Positions 1-7,366 of a DNA stretch of 45,328 nt are shown here, piece after piece (the stretch's first letter is position 1; each line of letters opens with the position of its first letter). The notes under the pieces are model-generated. The model did no database searches and was not told the origin of the DNA. It saw only the letters and a program-made list of their open reading frames with translations. Location: the NCBI GenBank assembly GCA_013286935.1, contig JABDES010000009.1, forward strand, positions 1 to 45,328, given 5' to 3'. Source of the DNA: Candidatus Babelota bacterium (GTDB lineage: Bacteria; Babelota; Babeliae; Babelales; Vermiphilaceae). A program made the translations under genes and the position numbers.

Positions 1-1
1 C

Positions 2-397
2 GTTAATGATCAATGGTGGGAAGTCGCTCTAGAGAGAAGCAAGCTCGAAAAAGAAATTAGGCAAATCAACAAGAGTGAGCTCACGCATACCGAACCGAAA
101 CCGAAGCCTGCTACGCAGGCAACGCCCAACATGTCAACAAATCAATCCTCCCACTTGCCAACATCAGATGTCAAGGAGCAGGAAGCCACAGAGCCAAGGC
201 AAAACACAACACCGAAAAAGCCTTCTGAGCAATCAACGGATCTGGGCGACACACCACCAGCCCAAAGCGGCATGCATCCGATAATAAAATACGGCGGCAT
301 GGCAATAATCGCTGCAGCAGTGGCGGCAGTCGCTGGATACGGCCTTTTAAAATGGCGTAAATATAGAAAAAATCGTGCGGACAATGAACTAAAATAA
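2..397 (+). CDS. 3' end of a C-terminally membrane-anchored protein (5'-truncated by window edge)
   Basis: The reading frame is open from the first bases of the window to the TAA at 395-397, so this is the last 131 codons of a longer gene; the Met codon at 131 is internal. The visible part starts with a charged stretch (WWEVALERSKLEKEI), continues into a Pro/Thr/Gln-rich low-complexity linker, and ends with one hydrophobic segment rich in Ala and Gly (IIAAAVAAVAGYGLL) followed by a basic tail (KWRKYRKN). The same plan, including a Gly-Leu-Leu-Lys at the membrane exit and a WYK/WRK-type basic tail, ends the three tandem paralogs at 33.4-35.8 kb, so it may be a distant member of that family. 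Function is unknown. It converges on mlaF with a 50-base gap that shows no hairpin. Confidence 0.75.
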   Translation, partial: VNDQWWEVALERSKLEKEIRQINKSELTHTEPKPKPATQATPNMSTNQSSHLPTSDVKEQEATEPRQNTTPKKPSEQSTDLGDTPPAQSGMHPIIKYGGMAIIAAAVAAVAGYGLLKWRKYRKNRADNELK

Positions 398-447
398 TTT
401 TTATAATCGTTCAAATAGGCTATAGAGACTCATGGCCTTATTAAAGA

Positions 448-1227
448 TCAATGTGGGTATTTATTTGCATGATGCGCCGCCTCCCCTTCCATTGGCCCTT
501 CCGTAAGCCCACGAATAAACTGGTACACGTATGGATTATCTGATTCCCAAACTGTTTTGGCATCACCAAAATATTTAATAGTCCCTTCATGGAGCAAGGC
601 AACATTGTCTGCATATTTAAATATTTCTATGTCATGAGAAATGGCAACAGAGGTAAGATTAAATTGTTTCTGCAGATTGAACATAAGTTCGTGAATAACT
701 CGAGTCGTAATCGGGTCAAGGCCAGTAGTGGGCTCGTCGTATAAGATTATTGTCGGCCGCGCAAGCATTGTTCTCGCAAAGCCAGCTCTTTTTTTCATGC
801 CACCAGATAGCTCAGAGGGGTACTTATACAACACATCCTCTTCAAGATTTACTTGCACAAGAGCATCTTTTACAAGCGGCAACACTTCGCTTTCCGGCAC
901 ATTATCTTCAAGTAATGTAATCCCTATATTTTCAAATATAGTAAGCGAATCAAGCAACGCCGCAAATTGAAAGACATATCCTATTTTTTTATAAAAACTA
1001 TCAAGACCTTCTTGGCCAATAGCAGCAAGATTAATGCCATCAATCATAATATCTCCAGAGGTCGGAGTTATTAATCCGATAATCTGCTTGAGAAAGACTG
1101 ATTTTCCTTCTCCAGAACGGCCGATTATGGCTGTCATTTGATTAGACGGTATTGTTAAATTTATACCGTTTGAAACCCATTTTGTTCCAAATCTTTTTCT
1201 TAGATGTATGATTTTTATTTCTGGCAT
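448..1227 (-). CDS. mlaF: ABC transporter ATP-binding protein, MlaF-like
   Basis: Cytoplasmic ATPase of an MCE-type lipid transporter that moves phospholipid between inner and outer membranes. The 259 residues carry a Walker A GRSGEGKS (36-43), Q-loop Gln87, signature LSGGMKKR (140-147), Walker B IILYDE (160-165) and H-loop His198. The GRSGEGKS form and the SGGMKKR signature are typical of the MlaF/Ttg2A group rather than of amino-acid importers. It starts 2 bases after the stop of the MlaE-type permease gene, so the two are surely co-transcribed and probably translationally coupled. The substrate-binding MlaD/MCE gene usually next in this cluster is absent here; a convergent unrelated gene follows. 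Confidence 0.93.
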   Translation of the reverse strand: MPEIKIIHLRKRFGTKWVSNGINLTIPSNQMTAIIGRSGEGKSVFLKQIIGLITPTSGDIMIDGINLAAIGQEGLDSFYKKIGYVFQFAALLDSLTIFENIGITLLEDNVPESEVLPLVKDALVQVNLEEDVLYKYPSELSGGMKKRAGFARTMLARPTIILYDEPTTGLDPITTRVIHELMFNLQKQFNLTSVAISHDIEIFKYADNVALLHEGTIKYFGDAKTVWESDNPYVYQFIRGLTEGPMEGEAAHHANKYPH

Positions 1228-1229
1228 TC

Positions 1230-2012
1230 TTACAAATGTTCTAAAATTTTAGTCAAAAAATAATTTGTTATAAGTATCAAAATTGAACTTAGTACAACAC
1301 TTTGAGTAGTTGCTGTTCCAACGCCATGTGCACCGCCAGATGTATAAAATCCTTTAAAAGTGCCAACCCATGTCATGATAAGACCAAAAACCATTGCTTT
1401 AATTAAGCCGCCTGTAATATCAGAAAGTTCTCCATAAGTGCGGATAGACTGAACATAATCCTCAGCGCTTAACTCCAACACATGCACACATATCATGTAG
1501 CCGCCCATAATACCAAATATCATGGAAAAAATAGCAAGACAGGGCATAACAATAATGCCGGCCAAAATCCTTGGAACCACCAAATATTGTAACGGGTTAA
1601 TGCGTAAGGTGACAAGCGCATCAATTTGCTCTGAAATACGCATCGCACCAATTTCGGCTGCAATCGCTGACCCCGCACGCCCGGTTACCATTAGACCGGT
1701 AAGAACCGGTCCTAATTCGCGCACCATACCAAGAGCAACTACCGCACCAATAAACTGTTCGCCTCCAACTCTTTGAAATCCTATGTAACTCTGCAAAGCA
1801 AAAACCATGCCAGAAAAACTACCAGTCAGCACTACAATATTAAATGACTCCACACCGATATGACTCATCTGATAAATAAGCTTACTTACCTTAAGTCGAG
1901 TGGAGTACAGCGCCCGAATCGTTTGAATAAAAAAAAGTACAAAGCCTCCAACAGCAGAACAGATATGCAGAGTTTGACTGCCCACATAGTTTACAAATTG
2001 TAAAATCATCAC
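1230..2012 (-). CDS. mlaE: MlaE-family lipid ABC transporter permease
   Basis: Integral inner-membrane permease of the MlaE/YrbE family, partner of the ATPase encoded directly downstream. The 260 residues fit the family length. The recognisable core is the EIGAMRISEQIDAL region (about residues 139-152), a hallmark of MlaE proteins, preceded by RELGPVLTGLMVTGRAGSA. About five or six hydrophobic segments are visible. The start is one of two adjacent ATG codons; no strong ribosome-binding site is seen, only an AAGAGAG about 10 bases upstream. It follows secG after 24 bases on the same strand, giving a secG-mlaE-mlaF operon. Confidence 0.93.
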   Translation of the reverse strand: MMILQFVNYVGSQTLHICSAVGGFVLFFIQTIRALYSTRLKVSKLIYQMSHIGVESFNIVVLTGSFSGMVFALQSYIGFQRVGGEQFIGAVVALGMVRELGPVLTGLMVTGRAGSAIAAEIGAMRISEQIDALVTLRINPLQYLVVPRILAGIIVMPCLAIFSMIFGIMGGYMICVHVLELSAEDYVQSIRTYGELSDITGGLIKAMVFGLIMTWVGTFKGFYTSGGAHGVGTATTQSVVLSSILILITNYFLTKILEHL

Positions 2013-2036
2013 GTGGCACTCTCTTGATACAAAACG

Positions 2037-2366
2037 TTATTTGTTTGGCAATGCAGGCTGGTTATCTTGTCCAGCAGGCTTAGCAGGTGCTTCAATAACG
2101 GTAGGCTGTACATATCGGGACTCTTTACTTTGGCGAGACTTGATAATTGCCAAGCCCAATGATCCAAAAAGGAAAATTGCTCCAAGGCTCCATGTTATTT
2201 TTTGTAATATGTCCTGACCGCCAGATCCACCAAAAAGAATCTGCGACGTGCCACCCATATGCCCAAATCCCATGCTGCTTTTCCCTTTTTGCATAAGAAT
2301 AATTAAAACAAGAAAGCTACATAATATTATGTAGACAAAAAAGAATAGGCCAAAAATAATATTCAT
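2037..2366 (-). CDS. secG: Preprotein translocase subunit SecG
   Basis: Small membrane subunit of the SecYEG translocon. The 109 residues show the SecG pattern: a first membrane segment (about 4-24) ending in LIILMQKGKSS, the Gly-rich loop MGFGHMGGTSQILFG, a second membrane segment (about 56-75) and a polar C-terminal tail rich in Pro, Ala and Gln. It is first in the secG-mlaE-mlaF operon and has a good promoter about 45 bases upstream. The many signal-peptide proteins in this window depend on this pathway. Confidence 0.93.
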   Translation of the reverse strand: MNIIFGLFFFVYIILCSFLVLIILMQKGKSSMGFGHMGGTSQILFGGSGGQDILQKITWSLGAIFLFGSLGLAIIKSRQSKESRYVQPTVIEAPAKPAGQDNQPALPNK

Positions 2367-2411
2367 AGGTACTTCCGATTGATAAATACATTTTCATAAC
2401 GTTATCTGGTG

Positions 2412-2440
2412 ATCATACTATATTCTGATATTTTTTTGAA
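2412..2440 (-). promoter_or_regulatory. Sigma-70-type promoter for secG-mlaE-mlaF
   Basis: Read on the minus strand there is a -35 box TTCAAA (2435-2440), a 17-base spacer and a -10 box TATGAT (2412-2417). Transcription would start near 2405, about 40 bases before the secG start codon. The call rests on consensus match and position only. Confidence 0.55.
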
Positions 2441-2472
2441 CTGCAGATTTTGGCCTGTCACAGCAACATGAA

Positions 2473-2516
2473 AAGTTCCGGTAGTACAGCAATGCATTAC
2501 TGCACTACCGGAACTT
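2473..2516. repeat. 44-bp near-perfect palindrome in the divergent secG / toxin-antitoxin gap
   Basis: Two 22-base arms (2473-2494 and 2495-2516) are reverse complements except at two positions, both of which could form wobble pairs in RNA. There is essentially no loop. It lies between two divergent genes, so it is not in the normal place for a terminator of either. A short T-run follows on the minus strand only. It could be an orphan terminator of a lost gene, a regulatory cruciform or a short mobile palindrome. Confidence 0.7.
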
Positions 2517-2633
2517 ATTAAAAAACGGTATACTATACAAAAAGTAATTCATTATGCAATAAACGACCGATTTACTTGTTTCTGTGTATCTGGTACCTTG
2601 CTAGGGTTAATATGTTGTTATATTGAGGATTTT

Positions 2634-2915
2634 ATGGATACAAAAAAAGCTTTAAGTAGAATTACGATTGATTTGCCAAAAATTGACCACAAACGATTAA
2701 AGGCAATGTCTGTGGTAACTGGTAAAAGTATGCGACAAATAGTTGTTGATCTTATTACAAATAAACTAACTAATTATAAAAAAAAGAGCCTGAAATGTAC
2801 GCATGACCATAAGCCTAATAAGACTACAATTCGAGCGATTAAAGACGCCGAAAATCGCAAGAATATCAAGGAATCAAAAAGTGTAAATGAGCTGTTTGAG
2901 TCGCTGAACTTGTAA
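2634..2915 (+). CDS. Type II antitoxin: ribbon-helix-helix-like N-terminus, RelB/DinJ-like C-terminus
   Basis: This 93-residue antitoxin binds and neutralises the toxin encoded immediately downstream and probably represses its own promoter. The N-terminal half (ITIDLPKIDHKRLKAMSVV...SMRQIVVDLI) looks like a CopG/ribbon-helix-helix DNA-binding fold. The C-terminal 35 residues (KTTIRAIKDAEN...SVNELFESLNL) match the toxin-wrapping tail of RelB/DinJ-type antitoxins. The ATG at 2634 is chosen over an in-frame TTG at 2598 because a GAGGA Shine-Dalgarno lies about 6 bases before it. Its stop codon overlaps the toxin start (TAATG), the usual arrangement for such pairs. Confidence 0.82.
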   Translation: MDTKKALSRITIDLPKIDHKRLKAMSVVTGKSMRQIVVDLITNKLTNYKKKSLKCTHDHKPNKTTIRAIKDAENRKNIKESKSVNELFESLNL

Positions 2916-3184
2916 TGCTCAACATTATGCGTCAAACACAATTTGACAGAGACTTAAAAGTAGCTCACAAACGAGGCAAAGACCTTCAAAAAATTAGCTT
3001 TATTATCAAAGAGTTACAAAACAAAAAAATACTTCCTACTAAAAATAGAAATCATAAATTAAAAGGAAGTTATGCAAGTTGTTTTGAGTGTCACATAGAG
3101 CCCGATTGGCTACTAATTTATAAAACAACAAAAATAGAATTAATACTTATCAGAACCGGTTCACATTCAGACCTTTTTGAATAG
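2915..3184 (+). CDS. YafQ-family toxin, RelE superfamily mRNA endonuclease
   Basis: Predicted ribosome-dependent mRNA interferase of the YafQ branch of RelE/ParE toxins. The 89 residues match the family closely in length. The catalytic residues reported for E. coli YafQ have counterparts here: His in NHKLKG (H50), His and Asp in CHIEPDW (H63, D67) and the last His in RTGSHSDLF (H87). The start codon overlaps the antitoxin stop by one base; a second Met four codons in is an alternative. With all catalytic positions present and the frame intact, the module looks functional, unlike the decayed toxin at 5.7-6.0 kb. Confidence 0.9.
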   Translation: MLNIMRQTQFDRDLKVAHKRGKDLQKISFIIKELQNKKILPTKNRNHKLKGSYASCFECHIEPDWLLIYKTTKIELILIRTGSHSDLFE

Positions 3185-3236
3185 CCTGCATCACTTTTGA
3201 TTTCATGGAATAGTTCTTACGCGTTAAAAATAATAA

Positions 3237-4187
3237 TCACTTTTTTATCCACTTATCAACCATATCCATCGCATACTTATCTTGCATAATATCCAAATGA
3301 TGCACAGCATCAAGAACGTATATCGTATTCTTATCGGGCATTACATTTTTAAACTGTGCCGGGTCATTTGCCTCATCGAGCGAGCCAACAAGGAGCAAAT
3401 ATTTGCCTTTTAGCGCAGCGATATCTGGTTGATATGGTATGCGCGGATGATATGAGCTGTTTAGATTGAACGAATACGTCAACGTTTCGGTGCCATCGCA
3501 ATACACAGATGGCTTATTGAAGGTGATTGCCGACCAATGATTAAACCAAGTAATTCCACATGCATTTAACGTTGATAACAGTAGAATCGTGGCGGTATGT
3601 GGTTGTGCCCAGCCACCCGCTGTTCCTTGACGCATGGTGGGCGCCGTCAGAATTACGGGAGAAAGCAGAACAAAACCTTTAATCAAAGAAGCATATGGGC
3701 TGCCAGCAAATCGAATTGCTAGTCCACCACCAGACGAATGGCCGATCAGATAAATCTCTTTATCTTTCAGGTTAAAATAATTGATAAGATCTATTAAATC
3801 ATCTTCCAATTGCCCGATATATTCACAATCTCCCCGATGATTACCAGAGCCAAAATGTCCACGTACATTTGGAACATACACTGTACCAAGACTATGATTA
3901 CTGAAATACTGGGCAAATTCGTTTAAATATGCACCATGGTAACTTGATCCATGCAAGAGAATGAGAGCGCGCTTTGTATTGCTACTTGGATATATACGAT
4001 AACTTAACCACTGCTTATCTCTGGCCTGAAATTTCTGAAGGAGGGGCAAGCCGTGTAAATCCGGTTTGAAAGAGCCAAATCCTAAATGGTCGTTTGTCAC
4101 ACCAGTCCCTTGCAAACAATGCATACTGGTGTTTATACATAGCATTGCAGCAATAATGCATGTCAAGGGTATTTTGAATCTTTTCAT
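3237..4187 (-). CDS. Exported alpha/beta-hydrolase (lysophospholipase/esterase type)
   Basis: A serine hydrolase with an N-terminal signal peptide (basic start MKRFK, then a hydrophobic core up to about residue 22). From the first in-frame Met at 4199, the oxyanion region LLHGSSYHG is near residues 81-89, the nucleophile elbow GHSSG has Ser155, and a late Asp (GSLDEAND) and His (AVHHLD) complete a plausible triad. The start is placed at 4187 because GAGGA lies about 7 bases before it and overlaps the upstream ATG. Substrate unknown; monoacylglycerol lipase-like by pattern. A 12-bp hairpin sits just upstream, separating it from the next hydrolase gene on the same strand. Confidence 0.85.
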   Translation of the reverse strand: MKRFKIPLTCIIAAMLCINTSMHCLQGTGVTNDHLGFGSFKPDLHGLPLLQKFQARDKQWLSYRIYPSSNTKRALILLHGSSYHGAYLNEFAQYFSNHSLGTVYVPNVRGHFGSGNHRGDCEYIGQLEDDLIDLINYFNLKDKEIYLIGHSSGGGLAIRFAGSPYASLIKGFVLLSPVILTAPTMRQGTAGGWAQPHTATILLLSTLNACGITWFNHWSAITFNKPSVYCDGTETLTYSFNLNSSYHPRIPYQPDIAALKGKYLLLVGSLDEANDPAQFKNVMPDKNTIYVLDAVHHLDIMQDKYAMDMVDKWIKK

Positions 4188-4238
4188 AGATATCCTCATT
4201 GTTTAAAATCCAATAATTTCAAATGTTTCCAAATTATG

Positions 4239-4274
4239 TCAAGAGCAGTGCGCGTTGATGCACACTGCTCTTGA
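4239..4274 (-). terminator. Hairpin between two leftward hydrolase genes
   Basis: Perfect 12-base arms (4239-4250 and 4263-4274) with a 12-base loop lie 22 bases after the stop of the upstream hydrolase gene. On the minus strand only a weak T-rich tract follows, so termination may be partial. The end of the second arm is part of a TTGACA that could be the -35 box of a promoter for the downstream hydrolase. Confidence 0.5.
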
Positions 4275-4295
4275 TTATCGTTTAAGTTCCGTTTT

Positions 4296-5450
4296 TTACT
4301 TGCCCATCTGTGCTACAATCCAATCTGATATAACAGATAAGGCCATTGGCGCTATTGCTTCTTTAATAGTTGCGTATTCAGCCATAGATCCGGTTTTACC
4401 GGTTTGAAGTGAATGGTTTAATTTTGGCAACTCAAGAACAGCATTGCTCTTGTTACCTGCTTGCTGGATTGCCTTTCTAATCAATGGGAGGATTATGTGC
4501 GGCGCCATGAAATCAAGCTCACCATAGATTACCAGTATGGGAATCTTGATCTGCGAAAGAACTGATAAAGAATCATAAGTGAGCATAAATCGATAATAAA
4601 TGGAGTTCATAAATTTGATGCGAGAATCAAATTTGGCCTGAGAGATCGCAAAAAGAATGTTTTCCGATTCTTGCTTTTGGTCCTCCTGTAAATTAGTCCA
4701 ATACTGTACAAACAGTTCTTGCAGTCGATTTTCAGCTTTCTCAATACTGTCTTCATGCTTTATGGTTTCAAGCATTTGTGTACGCAGCAGACCATCTTGT
4801 CTGACCATCTCTTCAGAGGCACCATCAGCACGGAGCTGTATTGCTGTTTGTTCAACAAGGCTTTGAGTATCATTTACTATTGCTCCTGCCAGCAAAACAA
4901 CAAAGGCAACATCTGGTGAATTTGCAGCCACTATAGTTGCAACAAGCCCGCCCTCACTGTGGCCAATCAAGCCAATGCTCTTGGGGTTAATTTCCTTGCA
5001 AGTTTTAAGATATTCAATACCAACAAGTACATCATCAGCAAAATCACGGTATGTCGTTAGCCTCTGATCAAATGTACCAGTCGAGTGGCCAACGCCACGC
5101 TTATCTACTCGCAATGTGGCAATTCCTTGACAACCTAAATGATGGGCAAGTGCTAAGGAGGGTTTGTGCCCATAATAGTTCGTTCCATCGCGATCTATCG
5201 GTCCCATGCCAGCGATCAGTAACGCCACAGGAAAGGGCCCTTCGGTTGACGGCATAGTCAATGTGCCTGATAGTGTTATCCCGGATGACTTATTTTTGTA
5301 GCTTACCTCTACTTCACGGTAGGGATGTTCAGATGTCTGATTATTCATTTGGTTCATTTCATTATTAATAGGTTCAATTGTTGTTGTACAAATACAGAGC
5401 ATTAGCATACTTAAGCACGCAAAGGCCTGTAAGCATTTCACATATAACAT
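4296..5450 (-). CDS. Exported alpha/beta-hydrolase (acylaminoacyl-peptidase/esterase-like)
   Basis: A secreted or periplasmic serine hydrolase of the COG1073-like group. With the Met at 5450 it has 384 residues and begins with a signal peptide (hydrophobic core AFACLSMLMLCI). It then shows an all-beta entry strand, the oxyanion region LLIAGMGPIDRDG, RVDKRGVGHSTG, and the nucleophile elbow GHSEGG with Ser at about residue 165. The Asp in GELDFMAP and the His in LNHSLQ complete a typical triad. The frame is open further upstream (Met codons at 5459 and 5552) but those extensions put polar sequence before the signal peptide. No clear Shine-Dalgarno is seen at any candidate, so the start is uncertain. 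Substrate unknown. Confidence 0.82.
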   Translation of the reverse strand: MLYVKCLQAFACLSMLMLCICTTTIEPINNEMNQMNNQTSEHPYREVEVSYKNKSSGITLSGTLTMPSTEGPFPVALLIAGMGPIDRDGTNYYGHKPSLALAHHLGCQGIATLRVDKRGVGHSTGTFDQRLTTYRDFADDVLVGIEYLKTCKEINPKSIGLIGHSEGGLVATIVAANSPDVAFVVLLAGAIVNDTQSLVEQTAIQLRADGASEEMVRQDGLLRTQMLETIKHEDSIEKAENRLQELFVQYWTNLQEDQKQESENILFAISQAKFDSRIKFMNSIYYRFMLTYDSLSVLSQIKIPILVIYGELDFMAPHIILPLIRKAIQQAGNKSNAVLELPKLNHSLQTGKTGSMAEYATIKEAIAPMALSVISDWIVAQMGK

Positions 5451-5704
5451 GAGTATCATTTCTATAGTGAGAAAAACAGTAACTATCCTTACCGCACTTA
5501 ACATGCGGCGGACTTTTAAGACAATGCCAGAGCATGAGTAGCCAAGAGCCACCAGGCTGACAATTTAGAGAATCGAGGTAATAACTTTCATAAAACACAC
5601 CCTTGAACATTGCTAGGGAGATTAGTAGATGTAATATATATTTAACAATAGCATACATTCACTTCATGTCAAAAATCGATATCTATTTCAATAACTATTT
5701 CAAA

Positions 5705-5990
5705 TTAACGATTAAAGAGGATTGTATTCCAATAGTTCTTTGCTTTGGTAATATCACGGCTCTAACTACCCTTATCACCGCCTATCAGCAACACAACCAC
5801 ATTATTGCCCTGTTTGCCAAAATAAATTCTATACCCTGGACCATAATCAATGCGAAGCTCCCATGTACCATATCCAATGCTAAACTAAAGATGACAAGAT
5901 ATCAATCATTGACAATCAGAGCAAAGCAAACAATGCCGTTTTTGGCTACTTTGACTTACCATCTTGCAACTAAAGATTTGATGGGCAGAA
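5705..5990 (-). pseudogene. Decayed phage Gp49/HigB-like RelE-family toxin
   Basis: Reading the minus strand in one frame up to the TAA at 5705-5707 gives an unmistakable toxin C-terminal half: WELRIDYGPGYRIYF, then VVVLLIGGDKGS, a stop, SRDITKAKNYW. This is the pattern of HigB/Gp49-like (RelE/StbE) killer proteins, which usually have Gln where the stop now is. In-frame stops lie at 5762-5764 (TAG), 5885-5887 (TAG) and 5906-5908 (TGA). Upstream of 5908 the similarity fades and seems to need frameshifts. No antitoxin gene is visible beside it. A weak rightward open frame over the same DNA is considered a by-product. Confidence 0.75.
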
Positions 5991-6005
5991 GAATCGACCC
6001 CAATG

Positions 6006-7034
6006 CTAACGACCCTGCCCTGTTGAGCAAGAATTTTGAGTAAGAAAATCATGTCGATCAAGGATAAGCTTTGTTATTCCAGGGTCAACAATATCCTCTA
6101 CGTTTTTCGTCACCAATGAATAGGCCGAATCTCCACCTACATCTTCCTGATAAATATCAGCGTTGTAGTCAAGCAGAAGCTTAACCGCACCTGTTACATC
6201 CTCTGCTGTTTTTCCCATCTTATTAAGTATAACCTTCTTCTTCTTGATAAGATCAACAAGTGCAGATCGTTGCAATGCATCTCCCGCATAATTTACTCGA
6301 GCCCCTCTTTTTAGCAACATCGACATAATAGCATCACTACTTAAACGGTAGGATGCAGCTTGAAGTGCTGATAAGCGAAATGGAGTAGACGTTTGATTTA
6401 CCAGAGCGCCTTCATCAAGCAAAAGACTGACAATGTCTCGCCGATCATTTATCGCCGCCACAATAAGCGGAGTGCAGCCTTTGCCCAACGGATAATTACT
6501 GCGAAGCTTAACATTTCTAACAAAACCTTTTTCAATGTACGATGCAGGAAGATTTTTATGCCCATTAATGCAGCTTGTAAGTAAGTCAAAATCTCCCGTA
6601 GCTATTGATAGAAAAAATCCAACCTGTTCATAATAGGACATCGGACGACATGGTGAAAAAGCAGGAGTTGAAAAGAAAGAGGTAACTTGTTCTTGTGTCG
6701 GAAAACAACTCCTCAAAAGATCGATTTTGCGTAACTCTAACTCAGTTAGAAGAGAAGATTTAAAAATATCAGTTAGAAGAGAGGATTTAAAAATATCAAT
6801 GGCGAGTGCATGTTTTCTGTCAAAAATCTTCTGTGACTTTTCCCCAAAAGCTGTTTTAGCTCTATTAGGAAAACATTTAGGAAAACATTGCGATAAGCGC
6901 TTTTTTATTTTTTTAAGCGGCATAGTGGAAGTATTGTAATCCGAAGGAAGTTTATCTATCAATGCCTTATGCCTCATTGACCAAGCAGAGCAAGCGTTAA
7001 TTAACAACAGTAGAAAAAATATCTTTTTAGCCAT
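6006..7034 (-). CDS. Exported ankyrin-repeat protein
   Basis: A 342-residue protein with a signal peptide (MAKKIFFLLLLINACSAWS) and a C-terminal block of about four ankyrin repeats, recognisable by TPLIVAAINDRRDIVSLLLDEGA, SALQAASY...MLLKRGARVN and AVKLLLDYNADI. Ankyrin repeats mediate protein-protein contacts; with a signal peptide in a host-associated bacterium the partner could be a host protein (inference). The N-terminal third is not recognised. The start at 7034 is preceded by GGGG about 7 bases upstream; an open extension to 7082 lacks such a site. Two short in-frame tandem DNA repeats lie in the N-terminal region (27 bp and 12 bp units), adding residues without shifting the frame. Confidence 0.88.
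   Translation of the reverse strand: MAKKIFFLLLLINACSAWSMRHKALIDKLPSDYNTSTMPLKKIKKRLSQCFPKCFPNRAKTAFGEKSQKIFDRKHALAIDIFKSSLLTDIFKSSLLTELELRKIDLLRSCFPTQEQVTSFFSTPAFSPCRPMSYYEQVGFFLSIATGDFDLLTSCINGHKNLPASYIEKGFVRNVKLRSNYPLGKGCTPLIVAAINDRRDIVSLLLDEGALVNQTSTPFRLSALQAASYRLSSDAIMSMLLKRGARVNYAGDALQRSALVDLIKKKKVILNKMGKTAEDVTGAVKLLLDYNADIYQEDVGGDSAYSLVTKNVEDIVDPGITKLILDRHDFLTQNSCSTGQGR
6744..6797 (-). repeat. Tandem 27-bp repeat (two copies) inside the ankyrin gene
   Basis: Units 6744-6770 and 6771-6797 differ by one base and encode the nine-residue unit DIFKSSLLT twice. A second small tandem, two 12-base units at 6865-6888, lies 70 bases away and doubles CFPK-type residues. Both keep the reading frame. 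Confidence 0.85.
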
Positions 7035-7366
7035 AAAAATCCCCATTAAGTGCATAAGTTGTAAACATCCAAAATAATACAAAAAATGCAGAAGATTTTC
7101 AAGGACTGTATCTTAGGGGTATGCAATTTTACAGAAGATTTTATCATGGCTTATCTGGGACACGCATAGGCTAATAAACATCATAAAATTGATTTTTTGC
7201 TATACACATATTTTGATATAGAATGGCTAGCGACCTAATTCAACGGTTATGTCACAAACATTATTAGTAATGAAGCAGATTAATGATGCAGGTATTGTGA
7301 ATTACGTCATACCAGACACAAGGTAAAAAAACACAACCGGTCAAAAAATAAGGGGAGGGCTGATGC
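7035..7366. other. Intergenic region between the divergent ankyrin and TPR-protein genes
   Basis: AT-rich, with no open frame or RNA gene I can support. A possible rightward promoter is TTGCTA (starting near 7197) followed after 16 bases by TAGAAT, ahead of the large TPR gene. A strong purine-rich Shine-Dalgarno (GGGGAGGG) precedes the ATG at 7367. Confidence 0.4.

Noticed and set aside
131-397. A complete 88-residue gene starting at the Met at 131
   Set aside because: The frame is open to the window edge with coherent coding sequence upstream, and no ribosome-binding site precedes 131; it is the end of a longer gene.
5603-6043. A rightward open frame of 146 codons
   Set aside because: It lies over the decayed toxin on the other strand, has no ribosome-binding site and no protein-like domain pattern; the minus-strand toxin signature explains the DNA better.
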